A DNA stretch of 39,460 nt from Halalkalibacter wakoensis JCM 9140 (GCF_000513095.1 NZ_BAUT01000035.1:1-39460), one strand, 5' to 3'; counted from the stretch's first letter, positions 1-8,870 are shown. Notes: generated by a model not told the origin, from the letters alone. Numbers and translations: made by a program.

Positions 1-37
1 TTGAAACTAATAAAATTAGAAAAGGGAGAGTTGTATA

Positions 38-1126
38 ATGTGTTCATCTGAGTTTGTACCAAAGAAAATGAAAGCGGTTGTAGCTTATTCACCTGGGGAT
101 TATCGTTTTGAAACAGTAGATGTTCCTTCTATAGGAAAGGGAGAAATGTTAGTAAAAGTTGAGGCGTGTGGAATTTGTGCAGGTGATTTAAAAGCGTACG
201 ATGGTGCTCCGAGTTTTTGGGGAGATGAAACACAGCCTGCGTATATTAAAGCTCCTATGATTCCTGGTCATGAGTTTATTGGTAGAGTTGTAGCGTTAGG
301 TGAGGGTGTTGAAGACTTTGAAGTGGGGGACCGAGTTATTTCTGAGCAGATTGTCCCTTGCTGGAAATGTCGCTTCTGTAAGAGAGGTCAATATTGGATG
401 TGTGAAAAGCATGACCTTTATGGATTCCAAAACAATGTAAATGGTGCAATGGCCGAATATATGAAGTTTACGAAAGAAGCAATTAATTATAAAGTACCAG
501 AGGATTTGCCAATTGAAAAAGCTATTTTAATAGAACCATATGCTTGTTCAATGCACGCTGTCCAACGTGCAAAAATTCAGCTTGGTGATGTAGTTGTTCT
601 TGCTGGTGCTGGAACACTAGGGCTTGGAATGATTGGAGCAATTAAAAAATCAGGAGCAGGTAAATTAATTGTATTAGATTTGTTTGAAGATCGGTTAGAA
701 CTTGCTAAGCAATTTGGTGCTGATATGGTAATCAACCCTGCTAAAGAAGATGCAATTTCCATAGTGAAAGATTTGACAGAGGGGTATGGTTGCGATATCT
801 ACATAGAAGCAACTGGTGCTCAAAAATCGGTTGAACAAGGGTTGTCGATGATTCGCAAGTTAGGAACGTTTGTTGAGTTCAGTGTATTTAAAGATCCCGT
901 AACAGTTGATTGGAGCATTATTAGTGACCGTAAGGAACTAGATGTTTTAGGTTCACATTTAGGTCCATATTGTTATGAGCCTGTTATTAATGGGATTGAA
1001 AATGGGGATTTACCAACTGAAGGTGTTGTTACCCACCAATTACCACTAGAGGAGTTTGAAAAAGGATTTGAGCTTGTTAAGAACGGAAGAGAATCTCTTA
1101 AAGTCATTTTGAACCCTAGTCTCTAA
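38..1126 (+). CDS. eltD: Zn-dependent medium-chain dehydrogenase, erythritol/L-threitol dehydrogenase-like
   Basis: Predicted cytosolic NAD-dependent polyol dehydrogenase, 362 aa, that would oxidise a C4 polyol to erythrulose. Seen: catalytic-zinc residues C47 and H78-E79 (GHEF), a structural-zinc set C108, C111, C114 and C122, and a Rossmann GAGTLGLG at 190-197. The stretches SEQIVPCWKC, FCKRGQ, HDLYGF, VDWSIISD and LDVLG.HLGPYC match what I remember of Mycobacterium smegmatis EltD. The start is the ATG at 38, seven bases after GGAGAG. The gene opens the visible operon; its promoter lies mostly outside the window. The polyol-permease, EryI-type and DhaK genes that follow support a tetritol substrate. 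Other polyol dehydrogenases (sorbitol, threonine type) share the fold, so the family is certain and the exact substrate is inferred. Confidence 0.85.
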   Translation: MCSSEFVPKKMKAVVAYSPGDYRFETVDVPSIGKGEMLVKVEACGICAGDLKAYDGAPSFWGDETQPAYIKAPMIPGHEFIGRVVALGEGVEDFEVGDRVISEQIVPCWKCRFCKRGQYWMCEKHDLYGFQNNVNGAMAEYMKFTKEAINYKVPEDLPIEKAILIEPYACSMHAVQRAKIQLGDVVVLAGAGTLGLGMIGAIKKSGAGKLIVLDLFEDRLELAKQFGADMVINPAKEDAISIVKDLTEGYGCDIYIEATGAQKSVEQGLSMIRKLGTFVEFSVFKDPVTVDWSIISDRKELDVLGSHLGPYCYEPVINGIENGDLPTEGVVTHQLPLEEFEKGFELVKNGRESLKVILNPSL

Positions 1127-1143
1127 AGTAGTCATTTTTGAGT

Positions 1144-1177
1144 GAAGTGGGTTATAAAATGGTTTATAACCCACTTC
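1144..1177 (+). other. intercistronic hairpin after eltD
   Basis: Perfect 15-bp stem (GAAGTGGGTTATAAA and its complement) closed by a 4-nt ATGG loop, 17 bases after the dehydrogenase stop. It is followed by CTAATTAAAA rather than a T-run, so it is not a canonical rho-independent terminator. It may be an mRNA processing or stability element, or a weak terminator. Confidence 0.6.
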
Positions 1178-1206
1178 CTAATTAAAAAAAAGGTGGGAAT
1201 AGAATA

Positions 1207-2475
1207 ATGAACCAAGGATTGTTAGGAAAAGTCGGTATGGATCCGAAGATGGCCTTAGGTTATCTAGGTGTTATGATTTTTATGATTGGGGAAGGACTTG
1301 AACTCGGTTGGTTATCTTCTTACCTAATTGATAGTGGATTAACTGTTCAGCAATCAGCCCTTTTGTTTTCTGTTTATGGTTTTGCTGTTGCAATTGCGGC
1401 GTGGCTTTCCGGAGTTCTTGCTGAAATTTTAGGGGCAAGAAGAGCTATGATCTGGGGTGTAGCCTTGTTTACAGCTGGAACATTAGTCTTCTTAACAGCG
1501 GGGATCCCAACTATGAACTTAGGGATTATGATCCCAACTTATGCCCTTCGTGGACTCGGTTATCCACTATTTGCATATTCATTTCTAGTTTGGCTCACCT
1601 ATTATGCACCTCAAGAAAAACTTGGAACAGCTGTAGGGTGGTTCTGGGTTTCATTTGCAGCTGGCTTAAATGTGTTAGGAGCTTATTATTCTAGTTTTGC
1701 CTTACCTTACCTTGGAGAAATCAGAACATTGTGGAGTGCGCTTATATTTACGGTATTAGGTGCTGCAGTTGGAATCTTCTTAAACAAAGAAGACAAAAGT
1801 AGTAATAGCAAAAAGAGATTTGAGACAAAAGCAGATGCGTTAAAATATATTGCAAAAGGGATTACAATTGCTTTTGAAAAGCCAAAAGTCGGAATTGGTG
1901 GGATTGTAAGAACAATCAATACTGCTGGAGCTTACGGAATAGTTGTTTTTATGCCAGTTTATATGATGGAAATTGGTTTTACAAGAACGGAATGGTTACA
2001 AATTTATGGAGCATTATGGACGAGTAACGTAATTTTCAACCTCATATTTGGAATTGTCGGCGATAAATTAGGTTGGCGGAACACAGTTATGTGGTTTGGT
2101 GGGGTAGGTTGCGGTATTACGTTTGCTGGCTTGTATTATGTACCGTATTTTATGGGAGCGAACTATTGGGCGACCACTGCCATAGCTATTGCTTTTGGCG
2201 CTTGTTTAGCAGCGTATGTTCCTTTATCGGCATTAATTCCTTCGTTAGCACCTGGTAACAGAGGGGCGGCTATGTCTATCTTAAATCTTGGCGCTGGATT
2301 AAGCACGTTTATTGGGCCTGTTATTGTAGGCGCTTTCATAGGGTCAGTTGGAGTTGTCGGAATCATTTGGATTTTTACTGGTCTTCATATAGTTAGTGCG
2401 CTTCTGATGAAGTTTGTAACATTACCAAAAGATTCGCTTGATATTGAGGTTAAGACTTATAAAGCAGCTCAATAA
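1207..2475 (+). CDS. MFS polyol permease (RbtT/DalT-like)
   Basis: Integral membrane transporter of 422 aa with about twelve hydrophobic segments, of the major facilitator superfamily. The start is the ATG after AAGGTGGG. Segments such as GEGLELGWLSSYL near the N-terminus and RGLGYPLFAYSFLVWL in the middle recall the ribitol/arabitol polyol porter group (RbtT/DalT), which I recognise by pattern, not by alignment. It sits between the tetritol dehydrogenase and the isomerase/kinase genes, so uptake of erythritol, threitol or a related polyol by proton symport is the likely role. A strong terminator directly follows the gene. A general sugar-phosphate or organic-acid MFS carrier is the alternative. 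Confidence 0.8.
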   Translation: MNQGLLGKVGMDPKMALGYLGVMIFMIGEGLELGWLSSYLIDSGLTVQQSALLFSVYGFAVAIAAWLSGVLAEILGARRAMIWGVALFTAGTLVFLTAGIPTMNLGIMIPTYALRGLGYPLFAYSFLVWLTYYAPQEKLGTAVGWFWVSFAAGLNVLGAYYSSFALPYLGEIRTLWSALIFTVLGAAVGIFLNKEDKSSNSKKRFETKADALKYIAKGITIAFEKPKVGIGGIVRTINTAGAYGIVVFMPVYMMEIGFTRTEWLQIYGALWTSNVIFNLIFGIVGDKLGWRNTVMWFGGVGCGITFAGLYYVPYFMGANYWATTAIAIAFGACLAAYVPLSALIPSLAPGNRGAAMSILNLGAGLSTFIGPVIVGAFIGSVGVVGIIWIFTGLHIVSALLMKFVTLPKDSLDIEVKTYKAAQ

Positions 2476-2505
2476 ATCTTGTTGTAATAAATGATTACTA
2501 AAAAG

Positions 2506-2547
2506 ATAACGTCCAATATTATAGTAATGGTTGGGCGTTATTTTTTT
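2506..2547 (+). terminator. rho-independent terminator after the MFS gene
   Basis: Stem ATAACGTCCAA pairs with TTGGGCGTTAT (one G-U pair), followed by a run of seven T. It closes the dehydrogenase-permease transcript, or makes it partly separate from the isomerase-kinase genes that have their own promoter just downstream. Confidence 0.85.
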
Positions 2548-2560
2548 ACTCTAAAAACAA

Positions 2561-2602
2561 TAAACGAAAATAAACGAAAGAAAACGAAAAAATATATTGA
2601 CT
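2561..2602 (+). promoter_or_regulatory. three tandem 10-bp repeats (DeoR-type operator) and a -35 box upstream of eryI
   Basis: Three head-to-tail units, TAAACGAAAA, TAAACGAAAG and AAAACGAAAA, sit at 2561-2590 with an exact 10-bp period. A -35-like TTGACT follows at 2597-2602; the -10 is AT-rich and not clear. DeoR-family repressors commonly bind short direct repeats. The same motif, in the other orientation, occurs at the promoter of the locus's own DeoR-type gene (CG steps at 8940 and 8963). Assignment as the DeoR operator is inference. Confidence 0.6.
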
Positions 2603-2689
2603 TATTTTACAAAAAATGAAAAAATAAAAATTGTAAATGAAAGTATAGTTTGGGAATGTTAATTTACGAAATGAAAAGGAGAGATAAGA

Positions 2690-3154
2690 ATGAAACTAGG
2701 GATTGGTTCAGATCATAATGCATTTGATATGAAAGAAAGTTTAAGAGAATATATGATAGAATTAGGGTATGAAGTGCAAGATTATGGGTGTCAAGATTCC
2801 TGTAGTGAAGTTGATTATCCACAAGTTGCATTTGATGTAGCAGACGATATTATGGGAGGGAAAATTGATAGAGGGATTTTAGTTTGTGGGACTGGAATTG
2901 GCGTTGCAATCGCTGCTGGGAAAGTACCAGGAATTAGAGCTGCACTTTGTCATGACACATATTCAGCTGAGCGTGCTCAAAAAAGTAATAATGCGCAAAT
3001 CTTAACAATGGGAGCAAAAGTGATAGGAATTGAACTTGCTAAACAAATTGTAAAGGTTTACTTAGAATCAGAATTTCCAGGTGGAAACTCAGCAAGAAAA
3101 GTACAACAAATAAGTGACAAAGAGAACGAGTATATGAAAGGAGTGCGTATATAA
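2690..3154 (+). CDS. eryI: RpiB-family sugar-phosphate isomerase, EryI-like (D-erythrulose-4-P to D-erythrose-4-P)
   Basis: RpiB/LacAB-family aldose-ketose isomerase, 154 aa, cytosolic. Seen: the active-site CGTGIG at residues 66-71 (catalytic Cys66), then KVPGIRAAL, HDTYSAERA and SNNAQI. The SNNAQ segment replaces the usual HND/N region of ribose-5-phosphate isomerases. From memory it matches the Brucella erythritol enzyme EryI/RpiB2, which converts D-erythrulose-4-phosphate to D-erythrose-4-phosphate. The start ATG follows AAGGAGAG. One base separates its stop from the next ATG, and the DhaK ribosome site (AAAGGAGTG) lies inside its 3' end, so the two are translationally linked. A plain ribose-5-phosphate isomerase is less likely given context. 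Confidence 0.85.
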   Translation: MKLGIGSDHNAFDMKESLREYMIELGYEVQDYGCQDSCSEVDYPQVAFDVADDIMGGKIDRGILVCGTGIGVAIAAGKVPGIRAALCHDTYSAERAQKSNNAQILTMGAKVIGIELAKQIVKVYLESEFPGGNSARKVQQISDKENEYMKGVRI

Positions 3155-3155
3155 A

Positions 3156-4160
3156 ATGAAAAAATTAATCAATAATCCTACTAAAGTTGTAGATGAAATG
3201 ATAGAAGGTTATATAAAAGCGTTTCCAAACCATGTTAAACAGTTATCTGAAAATCAGCGATCGATTGTCACAGCTAAGGAAACAAAAGATGGGAAGGTCG
3301 GTGTCTTAATAGGTGGCGGTTCTGGTCACGAGCCAGCTTTTATGGGTTATGTGGGAAATGGAATGGCTGACGGTGTGGCAGTAGGGAATATCTTTGCTTC
3401 TCCTCCTCCAGATCCTATTCTTGAAGCAACTAGAGTTATTGATAAAGGAGCAGGCGTTCTTTATATATATGGGAACTATGCAGGAGATGTAATGAATTTT
3501 GGGATGGCTGCGGAACTAGCTGATTTGGAGTTTGGTATCCAAGTAGGCACGGTCTTAGTAACTGATGATGTGGCATCAGCTCCGAAAGAAGAAAAAGAAA
3601 AGCGGAGAGGAATTGCTGGGGAATTTTTTGTTACAAAAGTAGCAGGCGCTGCTTCTGATAAAGGGTATAACCTTGAGGATCTGGTTCGTGTAGCAAAAAA
3701 AGCGAACGATTACACTCGTTCAATGGGAGTTGGATTAACACCATGTTCCCTCCCTCAAACAGGTCAACCAAGCTTTGAGCTAGGCGAAAATGAAATGGAA
3801 ATTGGACTTGGACATCATGGGGAGCCTGGGGTGGAAAAAGGTGATTTACAAACAGCTGATAAAGTGGCAGACCGTCTAGTCCAAGATATTCTTAATGATA
3901 TGCCGATTGAATCAGGGGAAAGTGTTTCAGTCTTAGTAAACGGATTAGGATCAACGACTCGTATGGAATTATATATTATGTTTAGAAGAGTAGAGCAAAT
4001 CTTAACGGAAAAAGGAATTTCAATCCATAGATCTTACGTTGGAGACTATAGCACTTCATTAGAAATGGGTGGTTGTTCGGTGTCTATTTTGAAATTAGAT
4101 GATGAATTAAAGGAATTTATTGATCATTCTGCTGATTGTCCAATGTATGTACAAAAGTAA
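3156..4160 (+). CDS. dhaK: DhaK-type ketose kinase subunit 1 (probable erythrulose kinase, substrate-binding subunit)
   Basis: Dihydroxyacetone-kinase K subunit, 334 aa, which binds the ketose. Seen: GGGSGHEP at 53-60 with His58, the IYGNYAGDVMNF segment with Asp111, and HHGEPG with His221, the residue expected to form the covalent hemiaminal with the ketose carbonyl. It is followed at once by a DhaL subunit, so together they form one split kinase. In this operon the natural substrate would be erythrulose rather than dihydroxyacetone, as in mycobacterial LerK/DerK; that is inference from context. No DhaM (PTS phosphodonor) gene is present in the window, so ATP dependence is plausible but not shown. 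Confidence 0.85.
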   Translation: MKKLINNPTKVVDEMIEGYIKAFPNHVKQLSENQRSIVTAKETKDGKVGVLIGGGSGHEPAFMGYVGNGMADGVAVGNIFASPPPDPILEATRVIDKGAGVLYIYGNYAGDVMNFGMAAELADLEFGIQVGTVLVTDDVASAPKEEKEKRRGIAGEFFVTKVAGAASDKGYNLEDLVRVAKKANDYTRSMGVGLTPCSLPQTGQPSFELGENEMEIGLGHHGEPGVEKGDLQTADKVADRLVQDILNDMPIESGESVSVLVNGLGSTTRMELYIMFRRVEQILTEKGISIHRSYVGDYSTSLEMGGCSVSILKLDDELKEFIDHSADCPMYVQK

Positions 4161-4181
4161 AAGTATAGGGGGATGAAGAAT

Positions 4182-4829
4182 ATGAGATTTCACTCACAAG
4201 ACGTATTAAAATTTTTAAAAAATGTTGTTGATGTAATGGAGGAAAGTAAAGACTATTTGTGTGAACTAGATCGTAAGTTAGGCGACGGAGATCATGGAGT
4301 AACGATGTCCATTGGATGGCAGGCGGTTAATGAGAAGTTACAAGGTGAGTTGAAAGATGAAGAAGATTGCGGGCGCATTTTCATTACAACTGGACGTACA
4401 TTTTTAAGTGCAGTTGGGTCATCAGTTGGCCCTCTTTATGCAACTGGTTTTCTAAGAGGGGCAAAAATTGTTCAACAAAAGTCAGAATTAACTTCTAATG
4501 ACATAGTTGACTTCTGGATCGCTTTTATTGAAGGCATTAAAGAACGCGGTCAAGCAGAAGTAGGAGATAAAACAATGGTCGATACACTTCAACCTGCACT
4601 TGATAGTTTGAAAGCTTATGATTCATCAGAAGATTTTATTTCTAACTTTACAAAAACAGTTGCTGAAGCGAAAAAAGGAATGGAGTCTACAAAAGACTTA
4701 CTTTCAAAAAGAGGAAGATCTAGTCGTCTAGGAGAACGGTCGTTAGGAAATCAAGATCCAGGTGCAACTTCAGCATACTTGATCTTGGATGCATTTTTAA
4801 AAACGGTGAGTGCAAGTCAAACAGTCTAA
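4182..4829 (+). CDS. dhaL: DhaL-type kinase subunit 1 (nucleotide-binding)
   Basis: Nucleotide-binding L subunit, about 215 aa, partner of the preceding DhaK. Seen: the Mg-ligand motif with D30, D35 and D37 in LGDGDHG, a helical SSVGPLYATG segment, and the conserved NQDPGAT near the C-terminus. I chose the ATG at 4182 because the AGGGGG ribosome site abuts the alternative ATG at 4173 with no spacing but lies nine bases before 4182. All canonical metal-binding Asp residues are present, so the subunit should be active. Its product with erythrulose would be a tetrulose phosphate for the EryI-type isomerase. Confidence 0.85.
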   Translation: MRFHSQDVLKFLKNVVDVMEESKDYLCELDRKLGDGDHGVTMSIGWQAVNEKLQGELKDEEDCGRIFITTGRTFLSAVGSSVGPLYATGFLRGAKIVQQKSELTSNDIVDFWIAFIEGIKERGQAEVGDKTMVDTLQPALDSLKAYDSSEDFISNFTKTVAEAKKGMESTKDLLSKRGRSSRLGERSLGNQDPGATSAYLILDAFLKTVSASQTV

Positions 4830-4842
4830 TCTTTTAATAAGT

Positions 4843-4877
4843 GCATAGATTCTACGTATTAACTGTAGAATCTATGC
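4843..4877 (+). other. intercistronic hairpin between dhaL and glpX
   Basis: Perfect 13-bp stem (GCATAGATTCTAC with its complement) and a 9-nt loop, 13 bases after the DhaL stop. It is followed by TTAGACAAG, so there is no T-run. It resembles the other T-less hairpins of this operon at 1144 and 8030. Confidence 0.6.
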
Positions 4878-4971
4878 TTAGACAAGATAAATATGGTCCA
4901 AATTCATTCTTTTAAAAAAAAATGTTTAGGATTTGATTTTTATTCAAAAATGATTGAGAGGAGGATACAGG

Positions 4972-5943
4972 ATGAACACAGAGATTGCAACAAACCCAAT
5001 GGATGTAAAAGCATTAGCAATGGACTTTCTGACCGTTTCACAACAAGCGGCCATCGCAGCATATCCGTGGATTGGAAAAGGAAAGAAAAATGAAGCTGAT
5101 GGCGCTGGGACAGAGGCAATGCGAAATCAAATGAATACGATTGATATGTTAGGTGTAATCGTTATTGGGGAAGGGGAAATGGATGAAGCACCGATGCTGT
5201 ATATCGGCGAAAAGCTTGGTACAAAAAAAGGACCTCAATTAGATATAGCGGTAGACCCAGTGGAAGGAACAACATTAATGTCAAAAGGGCAAGAAAATGC
5301 CTTAACCGTTGTAGCTGGTGCAGCTAGAGGAAGCTTGCTTCATGCTCCAGACATGTATATGAAAAAAATAGCAGTTGGTCCAAAAGCAAAAGGATGTATA
5401 GATATTAATGCAACCTTAACAGAGAACATGTCAGTTGTAGCTAAAGCCCTACGAAAGGAAGTTCATGAATTAACAATCATGATACAAGAGAGGGAGAGGC
5501 ATCATATGTTAATTGACGAAGTTTTAGAACTAGGGGCGAGAATAAAGTTATTTCCTGATGTGGATATACCAGGTGCTATAGCCACTTGCATTGATGAAAT
5601 GAATATTGACATGTTAGTTGGAACGGGTGGTGCCCCTGAAGGTGTCATCACCGCGACTGCAATTAAGTGTTTAGGTGGAGATTTTCAAGGTCAACTCGTT
5701 CCGCAAAGTGAAGAAGAAATCTCAAGGTGTCTAGAAATGGGAATTGAGGAACCTGAGAAGACATTAACGATTGATGAAATTGTTAAGACAGACCAGTGTT
5801 TCTTTGTAGCAACAGGCATAACAGATGGATTATTAGTTAAAGGAATCCAAAAGAAAGAGGACCAATTTACCCTCTCACATTCATTCGTTGCTATTGGTGG
5901 CGATGTTAAAAATTATCAATTTATTGAAGCTCGTCATTCATAA
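4972..5943 (+). CDS. glpX: class II fructose-1,6-bisphosphatase / possible sedoheptulose-1,7-bisphosphatase
   Basis: GlpX-type metal-dependent bisphosphatase, 323 aa. Seen: YPWIGKGKKNEADGA at the N-terminus, the metal/active-site motif GEGEMDEAPML at 67-77, DPVEGT at 95-100, NAPDMY-type APDMYMKK, and GGAPEGV further on; these align by eye with E. coli GlpX along the whole length. The start is the ATG seven bases after GGAGG. GlpX enzymes hydrolyse fructose-1,6-bisphosphate, and some Bacillus homologues also hydrolyse sedoheptulose-1,7-bisphosphate. Placed between a tetrulose kinase and a transketolase, the latter activity would help assimilate erythrose-4-phosphate; this is inference. Confidence 0.9.
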   Translation: MNTEIATNPMDVKALAMDFLTVSQQAAIAAYPWIGKGKKNEADGAGTEAMRNQMNTIDMLGVIVIGEGEMDEAPMLYIGEKLGTKKGPQLDIAVDPVEGTTLMSKGQENALTVVAGAARGSLLHAPDMYMKKIAVGPKAKGCIDINATLTENMSVVAKALRKEVHELTIMIQERERHHMLIDEVLELGARIKLFPDVDIPGAIATCIDEMNIDMLVGTGGAPEGVITATAIKCLGGDFQGQLVPQSEEEISRCLEMGIEEPEKTLTIDEIVKTDQCFFVATGITDGLLVKGIQKKEDQFTLSHSFVAIGGDVKNYQFIEARHS

Positions 5944-6019
5944 ATTGAAAAATAGGTGAAAGCTTTTGGGGAAACTGGTAGCTACTATAGCAGATGAATG
6001 ATTGGTAGGAGGAAGCATA

Positions 6020-8020
6020 ATGAATGAACTTAAAGTAAATATAGACCAACTTTCTATTAATACCATCAGAACTCTTGCAATCGATGCAATAGAAAGTGTT
6101 GGTTCAGGACACCCCGGAATGCCAATGGGGGCAGCTCCGATGGCATATACGTTATGGTCTAATTGTATGAATTATAACCCTCGTAATCCGGAATGGTTTA
6201 ACCGTGATCGTTTCGTATTATCTGCGGGGCATGGATCTATGCTACTCTACAGCTTATTACACTTAACCGGGCATGATTTGTCTTTAGAAGATTTAAAGCA
6301 GTTTAGGCAGTGGGGAAGCAAAACACCTGGTCATCCAGAATACGGACATACACCTGGAGTGGACGCAACAACAGGACCGCTCGGACAAGGGATTGCGATG
6401 GCTGTAGGAATGGCAATGGCTGAACGCCATTTAGCTTCAACTTATAACAGAGATGCATTTCCAATTATTGATCATTTCACATATAGCATTTGTGGAGATG
6501 GAGATTTAATGGAAGGTGTCTCTGCAGAAGCAGCGTCTTTAGCAGGACATTTGAAATTAGGTCGATTAATTGTCTTGTATGATTCAAATGATATTTCCTT
6601 AGATGGTGAACTACATCTTTCTTTCAGTGAAAGTGTAGAAGAACGTTTTAAAGCATATAATTGGCAAGTGATACGGGTAGAAGATGGAAATGATGTAGAG
6701 GCTTTGGCTCAAGCATTAAAAGATGCGAAACTAAATACGGAACAGCCAACTTTAATTGAAGTGAAGACGGTGATTGGGTACGGTTCTCCTAATAAAGGAG
6801 GTAAATCAGCTTCGCATGGGGCGCCCCTAGGTAAAGAGGAAATCAAGCTAGTAAAAGAATCCTATAATTGGCATTACGATGAAGAGTTCTATGTTCCTGA
6901 GGAAGTGAAAGTGCATTTCCAAAACATACAACAAAGTGGAGAAGTGAAAGAGCAAAAGTGGAATGAATTATTTTCTCGTTATGAAGCAGATTATCCTGAA
7001 CTTGCCAAACAATTAAAGACAGCTATAGCTGGAACCCTTGTAGATGGTTGGGACGAGAATGTTCCGGTTTATCAGGTTGGAGTGGATAAGCTAGCAAGTC
7101 GTTCATCAGGTGAAGAAGCGCTCAATGCCATTGCTAAACATGTCCCCCAGCTCATTGGAGGATCCGCGGACTTAGCTTCTTCGAATAAAACGTTGATAAA
7201 AGGAGCAGCGAACTTTCATCCATCGGATTACAGCGGCCGCAATCTATGGTTTGGAGTACGTGAATTTGCTATGGGGGCTGCAGCTAATGGAATGGCACTA
7301 CATGTGGAGTGAAAACCTATGCAGCTACTTTTTTTGTCTTTTCTGACTATCTTAGACCAGCGATTCGGCTATCAGCTTAATGCAATTACCAGTAACGTAT
7401 GTTTCACACATGATAGTATCGCAGTTGGAGAAGATGGCCCTACTCACGAACCTATAGAACAGCTGGCGGCTTTACGGGCAATTCCAGAAATTTCAACTAT
7501 TCGACCTGCAGATGGAAATGAGACAGTTGCTGCTTGGAAGGTGGCAGTAGAAAGCACTAAGCAACCGACGGCACTTATTTTATCTCGACAAAATTTACCT
7601 ACATTAATTGATAGTCAGAAGGCATTTGAAGGGGTAAAAAAGGGTGCATATATCATTTCTTCGGCCAAAGGGAAATCTTGCGGTTTGTTATTAGCTTCTG
7701 GTTCAGAGGTCTCCTTAGCTGTTGCTGCTCAAGAGGAACTCGAAAAAGAAGGAATCTATGTATCTGTCGTTAGTATGCCTAGCTGGGATCGGTTTGAAAA
7801 GCAATCGAATGCGTATAAAGAAGAGATTTTACCGAAAGATCAAAAGATTCGTTTAGGTATTGAAATGGGTTCATCATTAGGATGGCACAAGTATATAGGT
7901 GATGACGGAAAGCTTTTATCTATTGACCAGTTTGGAGCATCAGCGCCAGGAACTATAATTATGGATGAGTACGGATTTACCGTACAGAATGTTGTTTCCC
8001 AATTCAAGGAAATGCTCTAG
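6020..8020 (+). pseudogene. tkt: transketolase, reading frame broken by three -1 indels
   Basis: Thiamine-diphosphate transketolase that would move C2 units between sugar phosphates. The first part (from ATG 6020, after TAGGAGG) covers the N-terminal PP domain with [28 protein letters not shown] and the ThDP motif [14 protein letters not shown]. The frame is lost at about 7307 (CATGTGGAG where CATGGTGGAG is expected: one G missing), and two more single T losses occur near 7378 (GCTTAATG) and 7403 (ATGTTTCAC). Frame is regained for THDSIAVGEDGPTHEPIEQLA and the C-terminal domain. Restoring three bases gives 667 aa, the normal length. The changes sum to one codon, with no other decay, so sequence errors are likely; otherwise it is a fresh pseudogene. 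Confidence 0.85.
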
Positions 8021-8029
8021 ATTTGATTG

Positions 8030-8067
8030 GGGGTAGCATCACTTACTTGTGTTAGTGATGCTGCTCC
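8030..8067 (+). other. intercistronic hairpin after transketolase
   Basis: A 14-bp stem (GGGGTAGCATCACT with AGTGATGCTGCTCC, allowing G-U pairs) and a 10-nt loop, nine bases after the transketolase stop. It is followed by TTAATAAAG, not a clear T-run. Third hairpin of this kind in the operon. Confidence 0.55.
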
Positions 8068-8093
8068 TTAATAAAGATTAGGGGGAAGTTATA

Positions 8094-8870
8094 ATGGTTC
8101 AATATAATGATCTTTTTAATTTACAAGGAAAGGTATCAATCATAACAGGAGGTACAAAAGGGTTAGGGAGAGAGATGGCCACTGCATTAGCGCAATCTGG
8201 GTCAAATATTGTTATAGCTGACTTAGATGAAAAAACAGCAAAAGCAACAGCAGAAGAAATCAAAAAACAGAATGAAGTTGAAGCTCTAGGTTTTCAAGTT
8301 GATGTAACGCAAGAAGACCAAGTGCAAGCACTTATTCAATCGACAATCGAGCATTTTGGGAAAATTGATGTTGTTATTAACAATGCAGGGATATGTCAAA
8401 AAATCAAAGCTGAAGAAATGAGTTTACAAGATTGGAATAAAACAATGGAAGTCAATGTAAATGGAGTGTTCTTAGTTTCCAAGCTTGCAGGAAAAGAGAT
8501 GATGGAAACAGGTGGTGGCTCCATTATAAACATAGCGTCAATGTCTTCGTTTATAGCTAATACAGAGGCACAATGTGCATACAATTCTTCTAAAGCTGCT
8601 GTTGTGATGATGACGAAGTGTTTAGCTAACGAGTGGGTATCTCATAACATCCGAGTGAATGCAATTGCTCCTGGCTATATGGAAACCGATATGGCAAAAC
8701 CACTTTTTGCAGAGCAGGGTGAGTTAAGACATGTGCTTGATTATATACCTATGAAACGTTTAGGGAAACCATATGAATTAGGTGGATTAGCTATTTTCCT
8801 TGCTTCAGACGCATCGTCTTATTCAACAGGGTCTACTTTTGTTATCGACGGTGGTTACACGATTCAATAA
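8094..8870 (+). CDS. SDR polyol dehydrogenase (candidate D-threitol dehydrogenase)
   Basis: Short-chain dehydrogenase/reductase of 258 aa. Seen: cofactor motif TGGTKGLG near residue 20, an Asp after beta-2 (IADLD) that favours NAD(H), NNAG, catalytic Ser in INIASMSS, and Y-x3-K in YNSSKAA, with the usual IDGGYTIQ C-terminus. The start ATG follows GGGGGAAG. It is the last enzyme gene before the DeoR-type regulator and lies in the tetritol operon. In the mycobacterial D-threitol pathway an SDR oxidises D-threitol to D-erythrulose, so this is a natural candidate. Gluconate-5-dehydrogenase or another polyol SDR are alternatives; the substrate is not decided by sequence alone. Confidence 0.85.
   Translation: MVQYNDLFNLQGKVSIITGGTKGLGREMATALAQSGSNIVIADLDEKTAKATAEEIKKQNEVEALGFQVDVTQEDQVQALIQSTIEHFGKIDVVINNAGICQKIKAEEMSLQDWNKTMEVNVNGVFLVSKLAGKEMMETGGGSIINIASMSSFIANTEAQCAYNSSKAAVVMMTKCLANEWVSHNIRVNAIAPGYMETDMAKPLFAEQGELRHVLDYIPMKRLGKPYELGGLAIFLASDASSYSTGSTFVIDGGYTIQ

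Noticed and set aside
577-762. Minus-strand open frame inside the dehydrogenase gene
   Set aside because: Shadow of a strongly supported gene; low-complexity Pro/Ser/Ala translation, no ribosome site.
7319-8020. Separate 233-aa protein after the transketolase start half
   Set aside because: Its N-terminal 26 residues are out-of-frame translation; the rest is the transketolase C-terminal half, so it is one broken gene.
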